Assembly: GCA_036375695.1 (NCBI GenBank)
Contig: DASVBU010000012.1
Coordinates: 1-9,478, forward strand
Length of the DNA stretch: 9,478 nt
Direction of reading: 5' to 3'
Source: ZC4RG35 sp036375695
GTDB taxonomy: Bacteria; Actinomycetota; Acidimicrobiia; Spongiisociales; ZC4RG35
Below, piece after piece: positions 1-6,899 of the stretch. The notes beneath the pieces are model-generated. The model was given only the letters and a program-made list of their open reading frames with translations, did no database searches and was not told the origin of the DNA. The stretch's first letter is position 1. Each line of letters begins with the position of its first letter. The position numbers were made by a program, and so were the translations under genes.

Positions 1-471
1 CTGCAGGGGAGCTTCATCATCGAGGAGCTCACCGACCTCGTCGAGGAGGCAGTGCTCATGGAGTTCGAGCGGATCAGTTCCAGGGGTGGGGTGCTCGGCG
101 CCATGGAGCGGCAGTACCAGCGCACCAAGATCCAGGAGGAGTCGCTCTACTACGAGCAGATGAAAGAGTCCGGCGCCTACCCGGTGATCGGGGTCAACAC
201 GTTCCTCTCCAAGGAGGGCTCCCCGTTCCAGATCCCGGACCAGTTGGTCCGCTCCACGCCCGAGGCGCGGAACCGTCTCATTTCCGACCTACGCGCCTTC
301 CAGGAGCGGAATCGTGACCGTGCCGAGAAGGCCCTCGCCGAACTCCAGGATGCCGCGGTCCAGGGGAGGAACATCTTCGAGGCATTGATGGAGGCGTCCA
401 AGGTGGCGTCGCTGGGTCAGATGAGCCGGGCCCTCTACGAAGTCGGCGGCCAATACCGCCGCAACATGTAG
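1..471 (+). CDS. icmF: C-terminal end of fused isobutyryl-CoA mutase (IcmF), 5'-truncated by the window edge
   Basis: The frame is open from base 1 and gives 156 codons before TAG at 469-471. The first ATG, at 52, is internal rather than the start, because the upstream in-frame residues (FIIEELTDLVEEA) continue the same helical domain. The segment matches, from memory of the family, the extreme C terminus of IcmF: ERQYQR-KIQEES, then a PVIGVNTF strand, then a closing SLGQMSRALYEVGGQYRRNM. IcmF fuses a B12-binding domain, a MeaI-like P-loop GTPase chaperone and the substrate-binding barrel of acyl-CoA mutases. It interconverts isobutyryl-CoA and n-butyryl-CoA, and some members act on isovaleryl-CoA/pivalyl-CoA. 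Only the tail of the substrate-binding half is visible, so the B12 and GTPase motifs cannot be checked. A separate methylmalonyl-CoA mutase subunit is less likely, because the terminal GGQYRRNM is characteristic of the fused family. The ABC genes 165 bases downstream are probably a separate unit. Confidence 0.88.
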   Translation: MQGSFIIEELTDLVEEAVLMEFERISSRGGVLGAMERQYQRTKIQEESLYYEQMKESGAYPVIGVNTFLSKEGSPFQIPDQLVRSTPEARNRLISDLRAFQERNRDRAEKALAELQDAAVQGRNIFEALMEASKVASLGQMSRALYEVGGQYRRNM

Positions 472-514
472 CCCCCTACGCCCGCTCTTCGCCCGGCTGC
501 GCCTGGCTCCGGCG

Positions 515-551
515 GCGGTACCTTCCCCCAACTTCGTTGGGGGACTGATCC
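515..551 (+). repeat. Diverged copy of the GGTACC-hairpin extragenic element (family A)
   Basis: The sequence GCGGTACCTTCCCCC, a stem-loop, and GGGGGACT-ATCC match the elements at 4161-4240 and 4252-4331. The stem CCCCCAAC (525-532) pairs perfectly with GTTGGGGG (536-543) around a TTC loop, and T524/A544 can add a ninth pair. The other copies have GGC/GCC where this one has AAC/GTT, so two stem positions have changed with pairing kept. It lies 53 bases after the icmF stop, where a terminator would fit, but no T-tract follows. Confidence 0.8.
525..543 (+). terminator. Possible icmF terminator (GC-rich stem-loop without T-tract)
   Basis: There is a perfect 8-bp stem with a 3-base loop, extendable to 9 bp. 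It sits shortly after the icmF stop and before the next unit. Actinobacterial intrinsic terminators often lack a U-tract, so the call is plausible but inferred from position and structure only. Confidence 0.4.
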
Positions 552-601
552 GGAGCCCGGGTCGCCGCCAGCTCAAGGGGGACGAGGAAAAGGCCCGGGG
601 C

Positions 602-635
602 TTGTCGGGCCGATGCGATACCGTCGGGCCGACCC
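602..635 (+). promoter_or_regulatory. Possible promoter and operator of the ABC exporter pair
   Basis: TACCGT at 619-624 fits the actinobacterial TANNNT -10 box and ends 11 bases before the ATG at 636. No AGGAGG-like sequence is present in the last 20 bases, so a leaderless or very short-leader mRNA is possible. The 10-mer GTCGGGCCGA occurs at 604-613 and again at 623-632, 19 bases (about two helical turns) apart, flanking the -10. Its 9-base core TCGG-G-CCGA is an odd-centred palindrome, so the pair resembles two binding sites for a dimeric regulator. No -35 box is seen at normal spacing. Confidence 0.3.
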
Positions 636-2378
636 ATGACCACTGCCGCTCCTTCGTATCGCGCCACGCTCAGGACCTACCTGGGCCCCCTCCGCCTGCG
701 TGTGGTGGTTCTCGTCCTGCTCTTGCTCGGCTCGATCGGCCTCCAGCTGGTCACGCCGCTCATCCTGGCCGACTTCATCGACTCGGCCGTCGCCGGCGCC
801 GCGGTGACGGGGCTGGTCGCCTTTGGCGCCGCGTATCTCGTTGCGGGAGTGATCAACCAGGTGCTCGAAGGGTTCAGCACCTACCTGGGCGCCGATGTCG
901 GCTGGACCGCCACCAACCAGCTCAGGGAGGACCTCGCCGCCCATCTCCTCCGGCTCGACATGGGGTTCCACAACGAGACCACACCCGGGGAGATGATCGA
1001 ACGCGTCGACGGCGATGTCACCGCGCTGGCCAACTTCATCTCCCGGTTCCTCGTCCGCCTCGTCGCCGCCGGGATCCTGCTGCTCGGGGTGATCATCGTC
1101 AGCTGGCTCCAATCGTGGGTCATGGGTGCGGCCATCACCCTCTACGTGGTCGCGGTCGTCTCCCTGCTCTTCAAGCTGCGCGGCCATGCGGTCGACGCCG
1201 CCGAGGAGGAGCGGGAGGTCTCTGCCGGCCTCTACGGGTTCGTCGAGGAGAGGCTCGCCGGGATCGACGACATCCGTTCGCTGGGCGCCGGGCCGTTCAT
1301 GATGAACCGCTTCATCCCGGTGGTCAGGGAGTTCTTCGTCCGCACCACCAACGCGTGGCGGCGACGGATCGCCGTGTGGGTGACGGCGAACACCGCGTTC
1401 TGGGCAGGGGACGCCATCGCCCTCGCCGTCGGTGCCGGTCTCGTCATCTCGGGTGACATCGACGTCGGTAGGGCGTGGCTGATAGTGCAATACGTGCAGC
1501 TGGTGCGGCGTCCCATCGAACAGATGACCCAGGAGCTGCAGGAGATGCAGAAGGCGGCCGGCGGTCTGGTGAGGATCGATCATCTCCGCTCCCTGGATCC
1601 GGCGGTGAAGGACGGCTCCCGGGAGCTGTCATCGGGACCCTTGTCGCTCCGGTTCGACCATGTCTCCTTCGCCTACGAGGAGCGCACGGTCCTCCAGGAC
1701 GTCAGCTTCGAGCTCGGGGCCGGGCGCTCGCTCGGTCTGCTGGGTCGGACCGGTGGGGGCAAGACCACCATCACGCGGCTGATCACGCGCCTCTACGACC
1801 CGACATCGGGCACGGTGGAGGTGGGCGGGATCGACCTGCGCCAGGTTCGCTCGGAGTCGTTGCGGCGATCGGTCGGCGTGGTCACGCAGGACGTCCAGCT
1901 GTTCAACGCCTCGGTCCGGGACAACCTCACGTTCTTCGGCGACCGTCCGAACGAAGAGATCCTCGAGATCCTCGACGCAGTGGGGCTGGGAGAATGGATC
2001 CGCTCGATAGGCCTCGACACGGTCCTGGGTCATGCCGGAGCCGGTCTGTCGGCCGGGGAGCAGCAGCTCCTGGCGTTCGCCAGGGTGTTCCTGCAGGACC
2101 CGGGTGTGGTGATCCTCGACGAGCCCTCCTCCCGTCTCGACCCGGCCACGGAGGCGCTGCTGGCGACCGCCACCGAGCGGCTCTTCGCGGGTCGAACCGT
2201 GGTGATCATCGCCCACCGACTGGAGACCGTTCGCACGGCCGACGAGATCCTCGTCGTCGATGGCGGCCGGATCGTGGAGCACGGTCTGCGGGAGGTCCTC
2301 GCCGCCGATCCGTCGAGCAGGTACGCACGTCTTCTCGCTGCCGGGAAGGGTGATCTCCTCGGAGGGTTCGCGCCATGA
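636..2378 (+). CDS. ABC exporter half-transporter (TMD-NBD), subunit with catalytic Glu and degenerate signature
   Basis: This 580-residue protein has the usual type IV ABC exporter layout. Six membrane segments are likely at about 22-46, 58-78, 136-158, 161-180, 245-272 and 279-297, followed by a C-terminal ATPase domain from about 336. Visible motifs are A-loop Tyr347, Walker A GRTGGGKT (370-377), Q-loop Gln418, signature LSAGEQQ (471-477), Walker B VVILDEP with Asp495 and catalytic Glu496, and switch His527. The signature departs from LSGGQ in its third and fifth residues. By analogy with heterodimers such as TM287/TM288, this is the TM288-like partner: it supplies the working Walker B of the consensus site and the poor signature of the degenerate site. 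The ATG at 636 was chosen because it precedes the first membrane segment by a normal distance; no Shine-Dalgarno is seen. The next gene overlaps the stop by ATGA. The substrate is unknown; a drug, lipid or peptide would fit the family. Confidence 0.92.
   Translation: MTTAAPSYRATLRTYLGPLRLRVVVLVLLLLGSIGLQLVTPLILADFIDSAVAGAAVTGLVAFGAAYLVAGVINQVLEGFSTYLGADVGWTATNQLREDLAAHLLRLDMGFHNETTPGEMIERVDGDVTALANFISRFLVRLVAAGILLLGVIIVSWLQSWVMGAAITLYVVAVVSLLFKLRGHAVDAAEEEREVSAGLYGFVEERLAGIDDIRSLGAGPFMMNRFIPVVREFFVRTTNAWRRRIAVWVTANTAFWAGDAIALAVGAGLVISGDIDVGRAWLIVQYVQLVRRPIEQMTQELQEMQKAAGGLVRIDHLRSLDPAVKDGSRELSSGPLSLRFDHVSFAYEERTVLQDVSFELGAGRSLGLLGRTGGGKTTITRLITRLYDPTSGTVEVGGIDLRQVRSESLRRSVGVVTQDVQLFNASVRDNLTFFGDRPNEEILEILDAVGLGEWIRSIGLDTVLGHAGAGLSAGEQQLLAFARVFLQDPGVVILDEPSSRLDPATEALLATATERLFAGRTVVIIAHRLETVRTADEILVVDGGRIVEHGLREVLAADPSSRYARLLAAGKGDLLGGFAP
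2361..2366 (+). promoter_or_regulatory. Ribosome binding site of the second ABC subunit
   Basis: GGAGGG lies inside the end of the first subunit gene, eight bases before the ATG at 2375. It supports that start and, with the ATGA overlap, coupled synthesis of the two subunits. Confidence 0.65.
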
Positions 2379-4153
2379 AGCCGATGCGCGTCGTCTGGGA
2401 GATGATCAAGTACCGGCCGGTGCGGTTCTTCGTCTGCGCCTTCATCTGGACGGTGATCCACACCACGCCGCTGCTCTTCGGTGTCCTCATCGGAATGGCG
2501 ATGGGCCGTCTCGGCGAGGGGATGCCGGTCGCCCGGAGCGCGTGGGCGCCGGTCATCGCCTTCGCGGTCCTGGCGGTGGCCCGGAACGTGCTCTTCTGGA
2601 TCGGGGCGAACACCTGGATCGAGCATTGGAACGAGCAGGCACTGCAGCTGCGCCGGAACCTCCTGGGCTGGCTGCTCGAGGCACCGGGGTCGCGGGTCCT
2701 GCCCCTCTCTCCGGGCGAGGCGGTGAGCACCTTCCGGGACGACGTCGACGACCTGGTCGACTACCTGGAGAACTGGATCGACATGCCCGGCCTCGCCCTG
2801 TTCGGGATCGGGTCGATGGTGATCATGGCCACGAGGAACCCGAGGCTGACCGCCTATCTCATCGTCCCGCTTGTGGCCACCGTGATCCTGACCCGGGCCC
2901 TGAGCCCGCAGATCCGCAAGCGGCGACGGGCGATGCGTGCCGCCACCGACGATGTCACCGGCTTCATCGGCGAGGCGTTCGCAGGGGTCCAGACGGTCAA
3001 ACTGGCGGCGGCGGAGCAAGCGGTGATCGCACGCCTGCGCCGGCTCAACCGGATACGCCGCAAGGCTGCCCTGGCCGACACGGTCCTGGCCGAGGTGCTG
3101 AAGGCGATCAACCGCAACATGTCGACGATCACGATCGCCATCGTCCTCATCTTCGGCGCCGATGCGATGACGACCGGCGCGATGACCCTCGACGACCTGA
3201 CGGTTTTCCTCACTTTCCTGCCGCGGCTCACCGACTACCTGGCTTTCGTCGGTGACATCATCGCCCAGCACCGTCGGGCCGGCGTCTCCTTCGAACGGAT
3301 CAAGGCGTTGTCGGTGGATGCGCCGGAGGAGGTCCTGCTCGATCGGACGCGCGTCTCCCTCGAGGGTGAGATCCCCGAGCTGCCCGAGATCGAGGAGGTC
3401 GTGGAGCCGTTGCAGAAGCTCGAGGTGGAGAACCTGAGCCACTGGTTCCCCGACGGCGAAGGCGGCATCACCGGTGTCGACTTCACCGTGGATCGGGGAT
3501 CGTTCACCGTGGTCACCGGTCGCATCGGGTCGGGCAAGAGCACACTGGTGCGCGCCCTCTTGGGTCTGGTGCCGGCGGCGGGGGAGATCCGCTGGAACGG
3601 CAAGCTGGTGGAAGACCCGGCTTCGTTCTTCGTCCCACCCCGCTCCGCCTACACCGCCCAGGTGCCGAGGCTCTTCTCGGAGTCCCTGGCGGCCAACATC
3701 GGGCTCGGCCGGACCTCGTCACGGGAGCGGATCACCGACGCCGCACGGCTGGCCGTCCTCGATCCCGACCTGGAGCGGATGGAGCAGGGGATCGACACGA
3801 TGGTCGGGGCCCGCGGCGTGAAGTTGTCGGGTGGTCAGGTGCAACGCTCTGCGGCCGCCAGGATGCTGGCCACGGAGGCGGAGCTTCTGGTGTTCGACGA
3901 CCTCTCTTCGGCTCTGGACCTGCACACCGAGGCCGAGTTGTGGCGTCGACTCATGGAGCGGGGTGAGGCGACGTGCATCGTGGTCTCGCACCGTCGGGCA
4001 GCCCTGGAGCGCGCCGACCAGATCCTGCTCATGGACCGGGGCCGGATCGTCGATCGGGGCACGTTGAACGAGCTGCTGGAGCGCTCGGAGCTGATGCGCT
4101 CGCTCTGGGCGGGCGAACTCGAATCCGGCACGGGCCCACCGGCGACGCGCTGA
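2375..4153 (+). CDS. ABC exporter half-transporter (TMD-NBD), subunit with canonical signature and Asp in place of catalytic Glu
   Basis: This 592-residue TMD-NBD protein is translationally coupled to the previous gene through ATGA. Membrane segments are likely at about 17-42, 56-78, 137-153, 158-175, 249-272 and 276-295. An acidic linker (about 329-348, rich in Glu and Pro) joins them to the ATPase domain. Motifs are an aromatic A-loop at Trp357/Phe358, Walker A GRIGSGKS (382-389), Q-loop Gln429, a canonical LSGGQ (484-488), Walker B LLVFDD with Asp508 followed by Asp509 where Glu is expected, D-loop SSALD and switch His539. Asp for the catalytic Glu is the hallmark of the degenerate-site subunit of heterodimeric exporters (TM287-like). 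It complements the first subunit, whose Glu is intact but whose signature is weak. The pair should therefore form one hydrolysing and one mainly ATP-holding site. Transport direction (export) follows from the family; the substrate cannot be read from sequence. Confidence 0.92.
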   Translation: MKPMRVVWEMIKYRPVRFFVCAFIWTVIHTTPLLFGVLIGMAMGRLGEGMPVARSAWAPVIAFAVLAVARNVLFWIGANTWIEHWNEQALQLRRNLLGWLLEAPGSRVLPLSPGEAVSTFRDDVDDLVDYLENWIDMPGLALFGIGSMVIMATRNPRLTAYLIVPLVATVILTRALSPQIRKRRRAMRAATDDVTGFIGEAFAGVQTVKLAAAEQAVIARLRRLNRIRRKAALADTVLAEVLKAINRNMSTITIAIVLIFGADAMTTGAMTLDDLTVFLTFLPRLTDYLAFVGDIIAQHRRAGVSFERIKALSVDAPEEVLLDRTRVSLEGEIPELPEIEEVVEPLQKLEVENLSHWFPDGEGGITGVDFTVDRGSFTVVTGRIGSGKSTLVRALLGLVPAAGEIRWNGKLVEDPASFFVPPRSAYTAQVPRLFSESLAANIGLGRTSSRERITDAARLAVLDPDLERMEQGIDTMVGARGVKLSGGQVQRSAAARMLATEAELLVFDDLSSALDLHTEAELWRRLMERGEATCIVVSHRRAALERADQILLMDRGRIVDRGTLNELLERSELMRSLWAGELESGTGPPATR

Positions 4154-4160
4154 CAACTCT

Positions 4161-4240
4161 CTAACCCCTTACCCCCTACCCCAGCCTCCGCTTCGCTCCG
4201 GCTGCGGTACCTTCCCCCGGCTCCGCCGGGGGACTCATCC
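4161..4240 (+). repeat. Family A extragenic element, tandem copy 1
   Basis: The unit runs from a telomere-like C-rich start (CTAACCCCTTACCCCC) through CTCCG-CTTCG-CTCCG and GCGGTACC to a hairpin and GGGGGACTCATCC. Against the copy at 4252-4331 I count three differences in 80 positions. The start-to-start distance is 91 bases. It begins eight bases after the exporter stop codon. Confidence 0.92.
4214..4232 (+). terminator. Possible terminator of the ABC operon (stem-loop of copy 1)
   Basis: CCCCCGGC (4214-4221) pairs perfectly with GCCGGGGG (4225-4232) around a TCC loop, and T4213/A4233 adds a ninth pair. There is no T-tract. The position 60 bases after the exporter stop fits a terminator, but the structure is also the core of a repeated element. 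Confidence 0.4.
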
Positions 4241-4251
4241 GTGGCTGCTCC

Positions 4252-4331
4252 CTAACCCCTTACCCCCAACCCCAGCCTCCGCTTCGCTCCGGCTGCGGTA
4301 CCTTCCCCCGGCTCCGCCGGGGGACTTGTCC
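4252..4331 (+). repeat. Family A extragenic element, tandem copy 2
   Basis: This is the second copy of the unit at 4161-4240. It differs only in one base of the C-rich start (A for T) and in TG for CA near the end. The same perfect stem-loop lies at 4305-4323. The copy ends 41 bases before the valS ATG, so it could also act in the valS leader or promoter. Confidence 0.92.
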
Positions 4332-4357
4332 AAAATGGGCAGACTTTCGGCGGCCAC

Positions 4358-4363
4358 TACCCT
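4358..4363 (+). promoter_or_regulatory. Possible -10 box of a leaderless valS transcript
   Basis: TACCCT matches TANNNT and leaves nine bases before the valS ATG. A transcript starting at the usual distance would begin at or within a few bases of the start codon. This agrees with the absence of a Shine-Dalgarno before valS. No -35 hexamer is found at 16-19 bases; TTGTCC at 4326-4331 is too far away. Confidence 0.3.
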
Positions 4364-4372
4364 CTGGCGGCG

Positions 4373-6898
4373 ATGGTTCGACGAGTTCCCGAAAACCCCT
4401 CGCTGGAGGGTCTCGAGCAGAAGTGGGATGCCGTCTGGGAGCGTGACGGCACCTACCGGTTCGACCGCACCAAGACCCGGGACGAGATCTTCGCCATCGA
4501 CACACCGCCTCCCACGGTGTCCGGGTCGCTGCACATGGGATCTGCCTTCGGCTACGTACAAACCGACGCCCACGCCCGCTACCGCCGCATGTCGGGCCGT
4601 GAGGTCTTCTACCCGATGGGTTGGGACGACAACGGCCTGCCCACGGAGCGTCGGGTCCAGAACTACTACGGGGTTCGCTGTGATCCCAGCCTGCCCTACG
4701 ACCCCGACTTCACGCCTCCCGACGAGCCCTTCGACCCGCCCAAGTCGATCAGCAGGCAGAACTTCATCGAGCTGTGCCATCACCTGACCGAGGAGGACGA
4801 GAAGCAGTTCGAGCAGACCTGGCGGGCCCTCGGGCTGTCTGTCGACTGGACCCAGACCTACGCCACCATCGACGACCACAGCCGTCGCACGTCGCAGAAG
4901 GCCTTTCTGGCCAACCTGGCCCGCGGCGAGGCCTACTCGGCCGAGGCCCCCGTCCTCTGGGACATCGACTTCAGGTCGGCGGTCGCTCAGGCCGAGCTGG
5001 AGGATCGGGAGCGACAAGGTGCCACGCACCGGATCGCGTTCGCCCGCACCGACGGGGGAGATGTGGTCATCGAGACCACCCGGCCCGAGCTGATCTGCTC
5101 CTGTGTGGCCCTCGTCGCCCATCCCGACGACGAGCGGTACGCCGATCTGTTCGGGCAGACCGTGCGCACACCGGTGTTCGGTGTCGAGGTCCCCGTCGTG
5201 GCACATCACCTCGCCGAGCCCGACAAGGGCACCGGCATCGCCATGATCTGCACCTTCGGTGACCTCAACGACGTCACCTGGTGGCGCGAGCTGCAGCTGC
5301 CCACCCGGGCGGTGATCCAGCCCGACGGCCGCTTCCAGACCGAGACTCCGGAGTGGCTCTCCCACGCCGCCGACGCCTACGCCCGGCTGGCCGGTCTCTT
5401 CTCCAACCAGGCCCGCAAAGAGATGGTGGAGATGCTCACCGAGAGCGGGGAGCTCAAGGAGGAGCCCAAGCCGATCACCCACCCCGTCAAGTTCTACGAG
5501 AAGGGGGAGCGGCCCCTCGAGATCGTCACGTCCCGTCAGTGGTACATCCGCAACGGCGCGCGGGACGAGGAGCTGAAGAAGGAGCTGCTGGCGCGGGGCG
5601 ACGAGCTGCATTGGGTCCCCGACTTCATGGCGGTCCGCTACAAGCACTGGGTGGACGGCCTGACGGGGGACTGGCTGATCTCCCGACAGCGATTCTTCGG
5701 CGTCCCCATCCCCATCTGGTACCCGATCGGCGATGACGGGGTCGTGGACTATGACAACCCATTGACGCCCGACGAGGACCAGCTCCCCGTCGATCCGACC
5801 TCACAGCCGCCACCCGGATACGACGAATCGATGCGGGGCAAGCCCGGCGGGTTCGTCGGCGAGGCCGACATCATGGACACCTGGGCCACTTCCTCGCTGA
5901 CCCCGCAGATCGCGGGTCACTGGGTCGACGATCCGGATCTCTGGGAGCGCGTCTTCCCCATGGACATCCGCCCCCAGGGCCCCGAGATCATCCGCACCTG
6001 GCTGTTCTCGACCGTGGTCCGATCCCACTACGAGCACGGGATCCTTCCCTGGCACACCACCACCATCAACGGCTGGATCCTCGATCCGGACCGCAAGAAG
6101 ATGTCCAAGTCGCGGGGCAACGTCATCACGCCCCAGGGGACCATCCAGGAGTTCGGCCCCGACGCGGTCAGGTATTGGGCGTGTCACGCCCGGCCCGGCG
6201 TCGACACGGCCCTGGACACGGGTGTGATGCGGATCGGGCGACGTCTCGCCATCAAGGTCCTCAACGCCTCCCGGTTCGTCCTCGGCTTCGCCGACGACGT
6301 GGACCCGTCGGCGGTCAGCGAGCCGGTGGACCGGGCCATGCTCGCCGGGCTGGCGGACGTGGTCGAGGCCGCCACCACCAGCTTCGAGGCGTTCGACTAC
6401 TCCCGGGCCCTCGAGATCGCCGAGCAGTCGTTCTGGGAGTGGACCGACGACTACGTCGAGCTGGTCAAGGGAAGAGCCTACGGCGTGGGTGACGCCGCCC
6501 GGTCGGCACACGCGGCCCTCCAGCTCGCCTTGGGCGTCTATCAGCGACTCTTCGCCCCGTTCCTGCCCTTCGTCACCGAAGAGGTGTGGTCCTGGTGGCG
6601 TGACGGTTCCGTGCACCGGCAACCGTGGCCGTCGGTGACGGAGCTCGGCGGGCTCACCGGTGACGTTTCCGTCCTCACCGACGCCACGCAGGTGCTTGCC
6701 GAGGTGCGGCGGGTGAAGTCCGAGGCCAAGGTCTCGATGCGGGCCGAGGTGTCCGAGCTCGAGATCAGCGCAGACCCCGGGGCGATCGAGCGGATCCGTT
6801 CCGTGGAGGCCGATCTGCTCGAGGCGACGCGGGCGCCCGGGATCACGTACTCGGAGGGCGAGTTCGCCGTCCGGGCCGTCCTCGCACCCCAGGTGTGA
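4373..6898 (+). CDS. valS: Valine--tRNA ligase, actinobacterial/archaeal-type without C-terminal coiled coil
   Basis: This 841-residue cytosolic class I synthetase attaches valine to tRNA-Val. The Rossmann fold starts with PPPTVSGSLHMGS: the HIGH motif is His54-Met55-Gly56-Ser57, with Ser for the final His. PMGWDDNGLPTERRVQNYYG follows at about 97. The CP1 editing domain lies at about 170-340 and includes IETTRPEL at 233-240, whose threonines act in clearing mischarged threonine in this family. KMSKS is intact at 576-580. An anticodon-binding helical domain covers about 625-760. The protein ends with a short acidic/hydrophobic tail and lacks the C-terminal coiled coil of E. coli-type ValRS (951 residues). 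This fits the shorter ValRS lineage shared by archaea and some actinobacteria. The ATG at 4373 gives the expected N terminus (VPENPSLEGLEQKWDAVWE). IleRS or LeuRS are unlikely given the PPPTVSGSLHMG block. The next gene starts one base after the stop. Confidence 0.95.
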   Translation: MVRRVPENPSLEGLEQKWDAVWERDGTYRFDRTKTRDEIFAIDTPPPTVSGSLHMGSAFGYVQTDAHARYRRMSGREVFYPMGWDDNGLPTERRVQNYYGVRCDPSLPYDPDFTPPDEPFDPPKSISRQNFIELCHHLTEEDEKQFEQTWRALGLSVDWTQTYATIDDHSRRTSQKAFLANLARGEAYSAEAPVLWDIDFRSAVAQAELEDRERQGATHRIAFARTDGGDVVIETTRPELICSCVALVAHPDDERYADLFGQTVRTPVFGVEVPVVAHHLAEPDKGTGIAMICTFGDLNDVTWWRELQLPTRAVIQPDGRFQTETPEWLSHAADAYARLAGLFSNQARKEMVEMLTESGELKEEPKPITHPVKFYEKGERPLEIVTSRQWYIRNGARDEELKKELLARGDELHWVPDFMAVRYKHWVDGLTGDWLISRQRFFGVPIPIWYPIGDDGVVDYDNPLTPDEDQLPVDPTSQPPPGYDESMRGKPGGFVGEADIMDTWATSSLTPQIAGHWVDDPDLWERVFPMDIRPQGPEIIRTWLFSTVVRSHYEHGILPWHTTTINGWILDPDRKKMSKSRGNVITPQGTIQEFGPDAVRYWACHARPGVDTALDTGVMRIGRRLAIKVLNASRFVLGFADDVDPSAVSEPVDRAMLAGLADVVEAATTSFEAFDYSRALEIAEQSFWEWTDDYVELVKGRAYGVGDAARSAHAALQLALGVYQRLFAPFLPFVTEEVWSWWRDGSVHRQPWPSVTELGGLTGDVSVLTDATQVLAEVRRVKSEAKVSMRAEVSELEISADPGAIERIRSVEADLLEATRAPGITYSEGEFAVRAVLAPQV
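6891..6895 (+). promoter_or_regulatory. Weak ribosome binding site of the flavoprotein gene
   Basis: AGGTG, inside the last codons of valS, stands four bases before the ATG at 6900. The spacing is short, so initiation may depend mostly on ribosomes finishing valS (stop 6896-6898, start 6900). Confidence 0.35.
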
Positions 6899-6899
6899 C

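Larger units (their letters stand above)
472..635. other. Intergenic region between icmF and the ABC exporter
   Basis: This 164-base gap has no credible gene. It holds a diverged copy of the GGTACC-hairpin repeat (about 515-551) and, just before the exporter start, a TANNNT box with two 9-base palindromes. The stretch 476-514 is C-rich and looks like a degraded version of the CTCCG/CTTCG part of the copies at 4161 and 4252. Confidence 0.7.
4154..4372. other. Intergenic region between the ABC exporter and valS
   Basis: This 219-base gap is almost filled by two near-identical 80-base units, then about 40 unique bases leading to valS. I see no T-box leader in the + orientation, no tRNA and no small gene with a credible start. 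Confidence 0.7.

Noticed and set aside
52..54. ATG at 52 as the start of a small 139-residue protein.
   Set aside because: The frame is open from base 1 and the residues upstream continue the IcmF C-terminal domain, so this is an internal methionine of a truncated gene.
2030..3442. Long minus-strand open frame (470 codons) across the junction of the two ABC genes, and similar long antisense frames at 573-1583, 4235-5647, 5801-6901 and 6843-8105.
   Set aside because: These lie opposite strongly supported genes and are rich in Arg, Asp, Gly, Pro and His without any recognisable domain. They are what stop-poor high-GC antisense sequence produces.
4161..4182. Telomere-like or quadruplex-forming tract (CCCC-TTA-CCCCC-TA-CCCC).
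   Set aside because: Only three close C-runs are present per copy, short of the four needed for a simple quadruplex. The position is inside a chromosomal gene-to-gene gap, so a telomere makes no sense.
4326..4331. TTGTCC as the -35 box for valS.
   Set aside because: The gap to the only good -10 (4358) is 26 bases, too long. The sequence is simply the end of the second repeat unit.
4154..4372. T-box riboswitch upstream of valS, suggested by GGTACCGC, which resembles the T-box antiterminator core.
   Set aside because: That match is on the minus strand only, occurs in every copy of the repeat including the one after icmF, and lacks a specifier stem. The + strand leader shows no T-box core.
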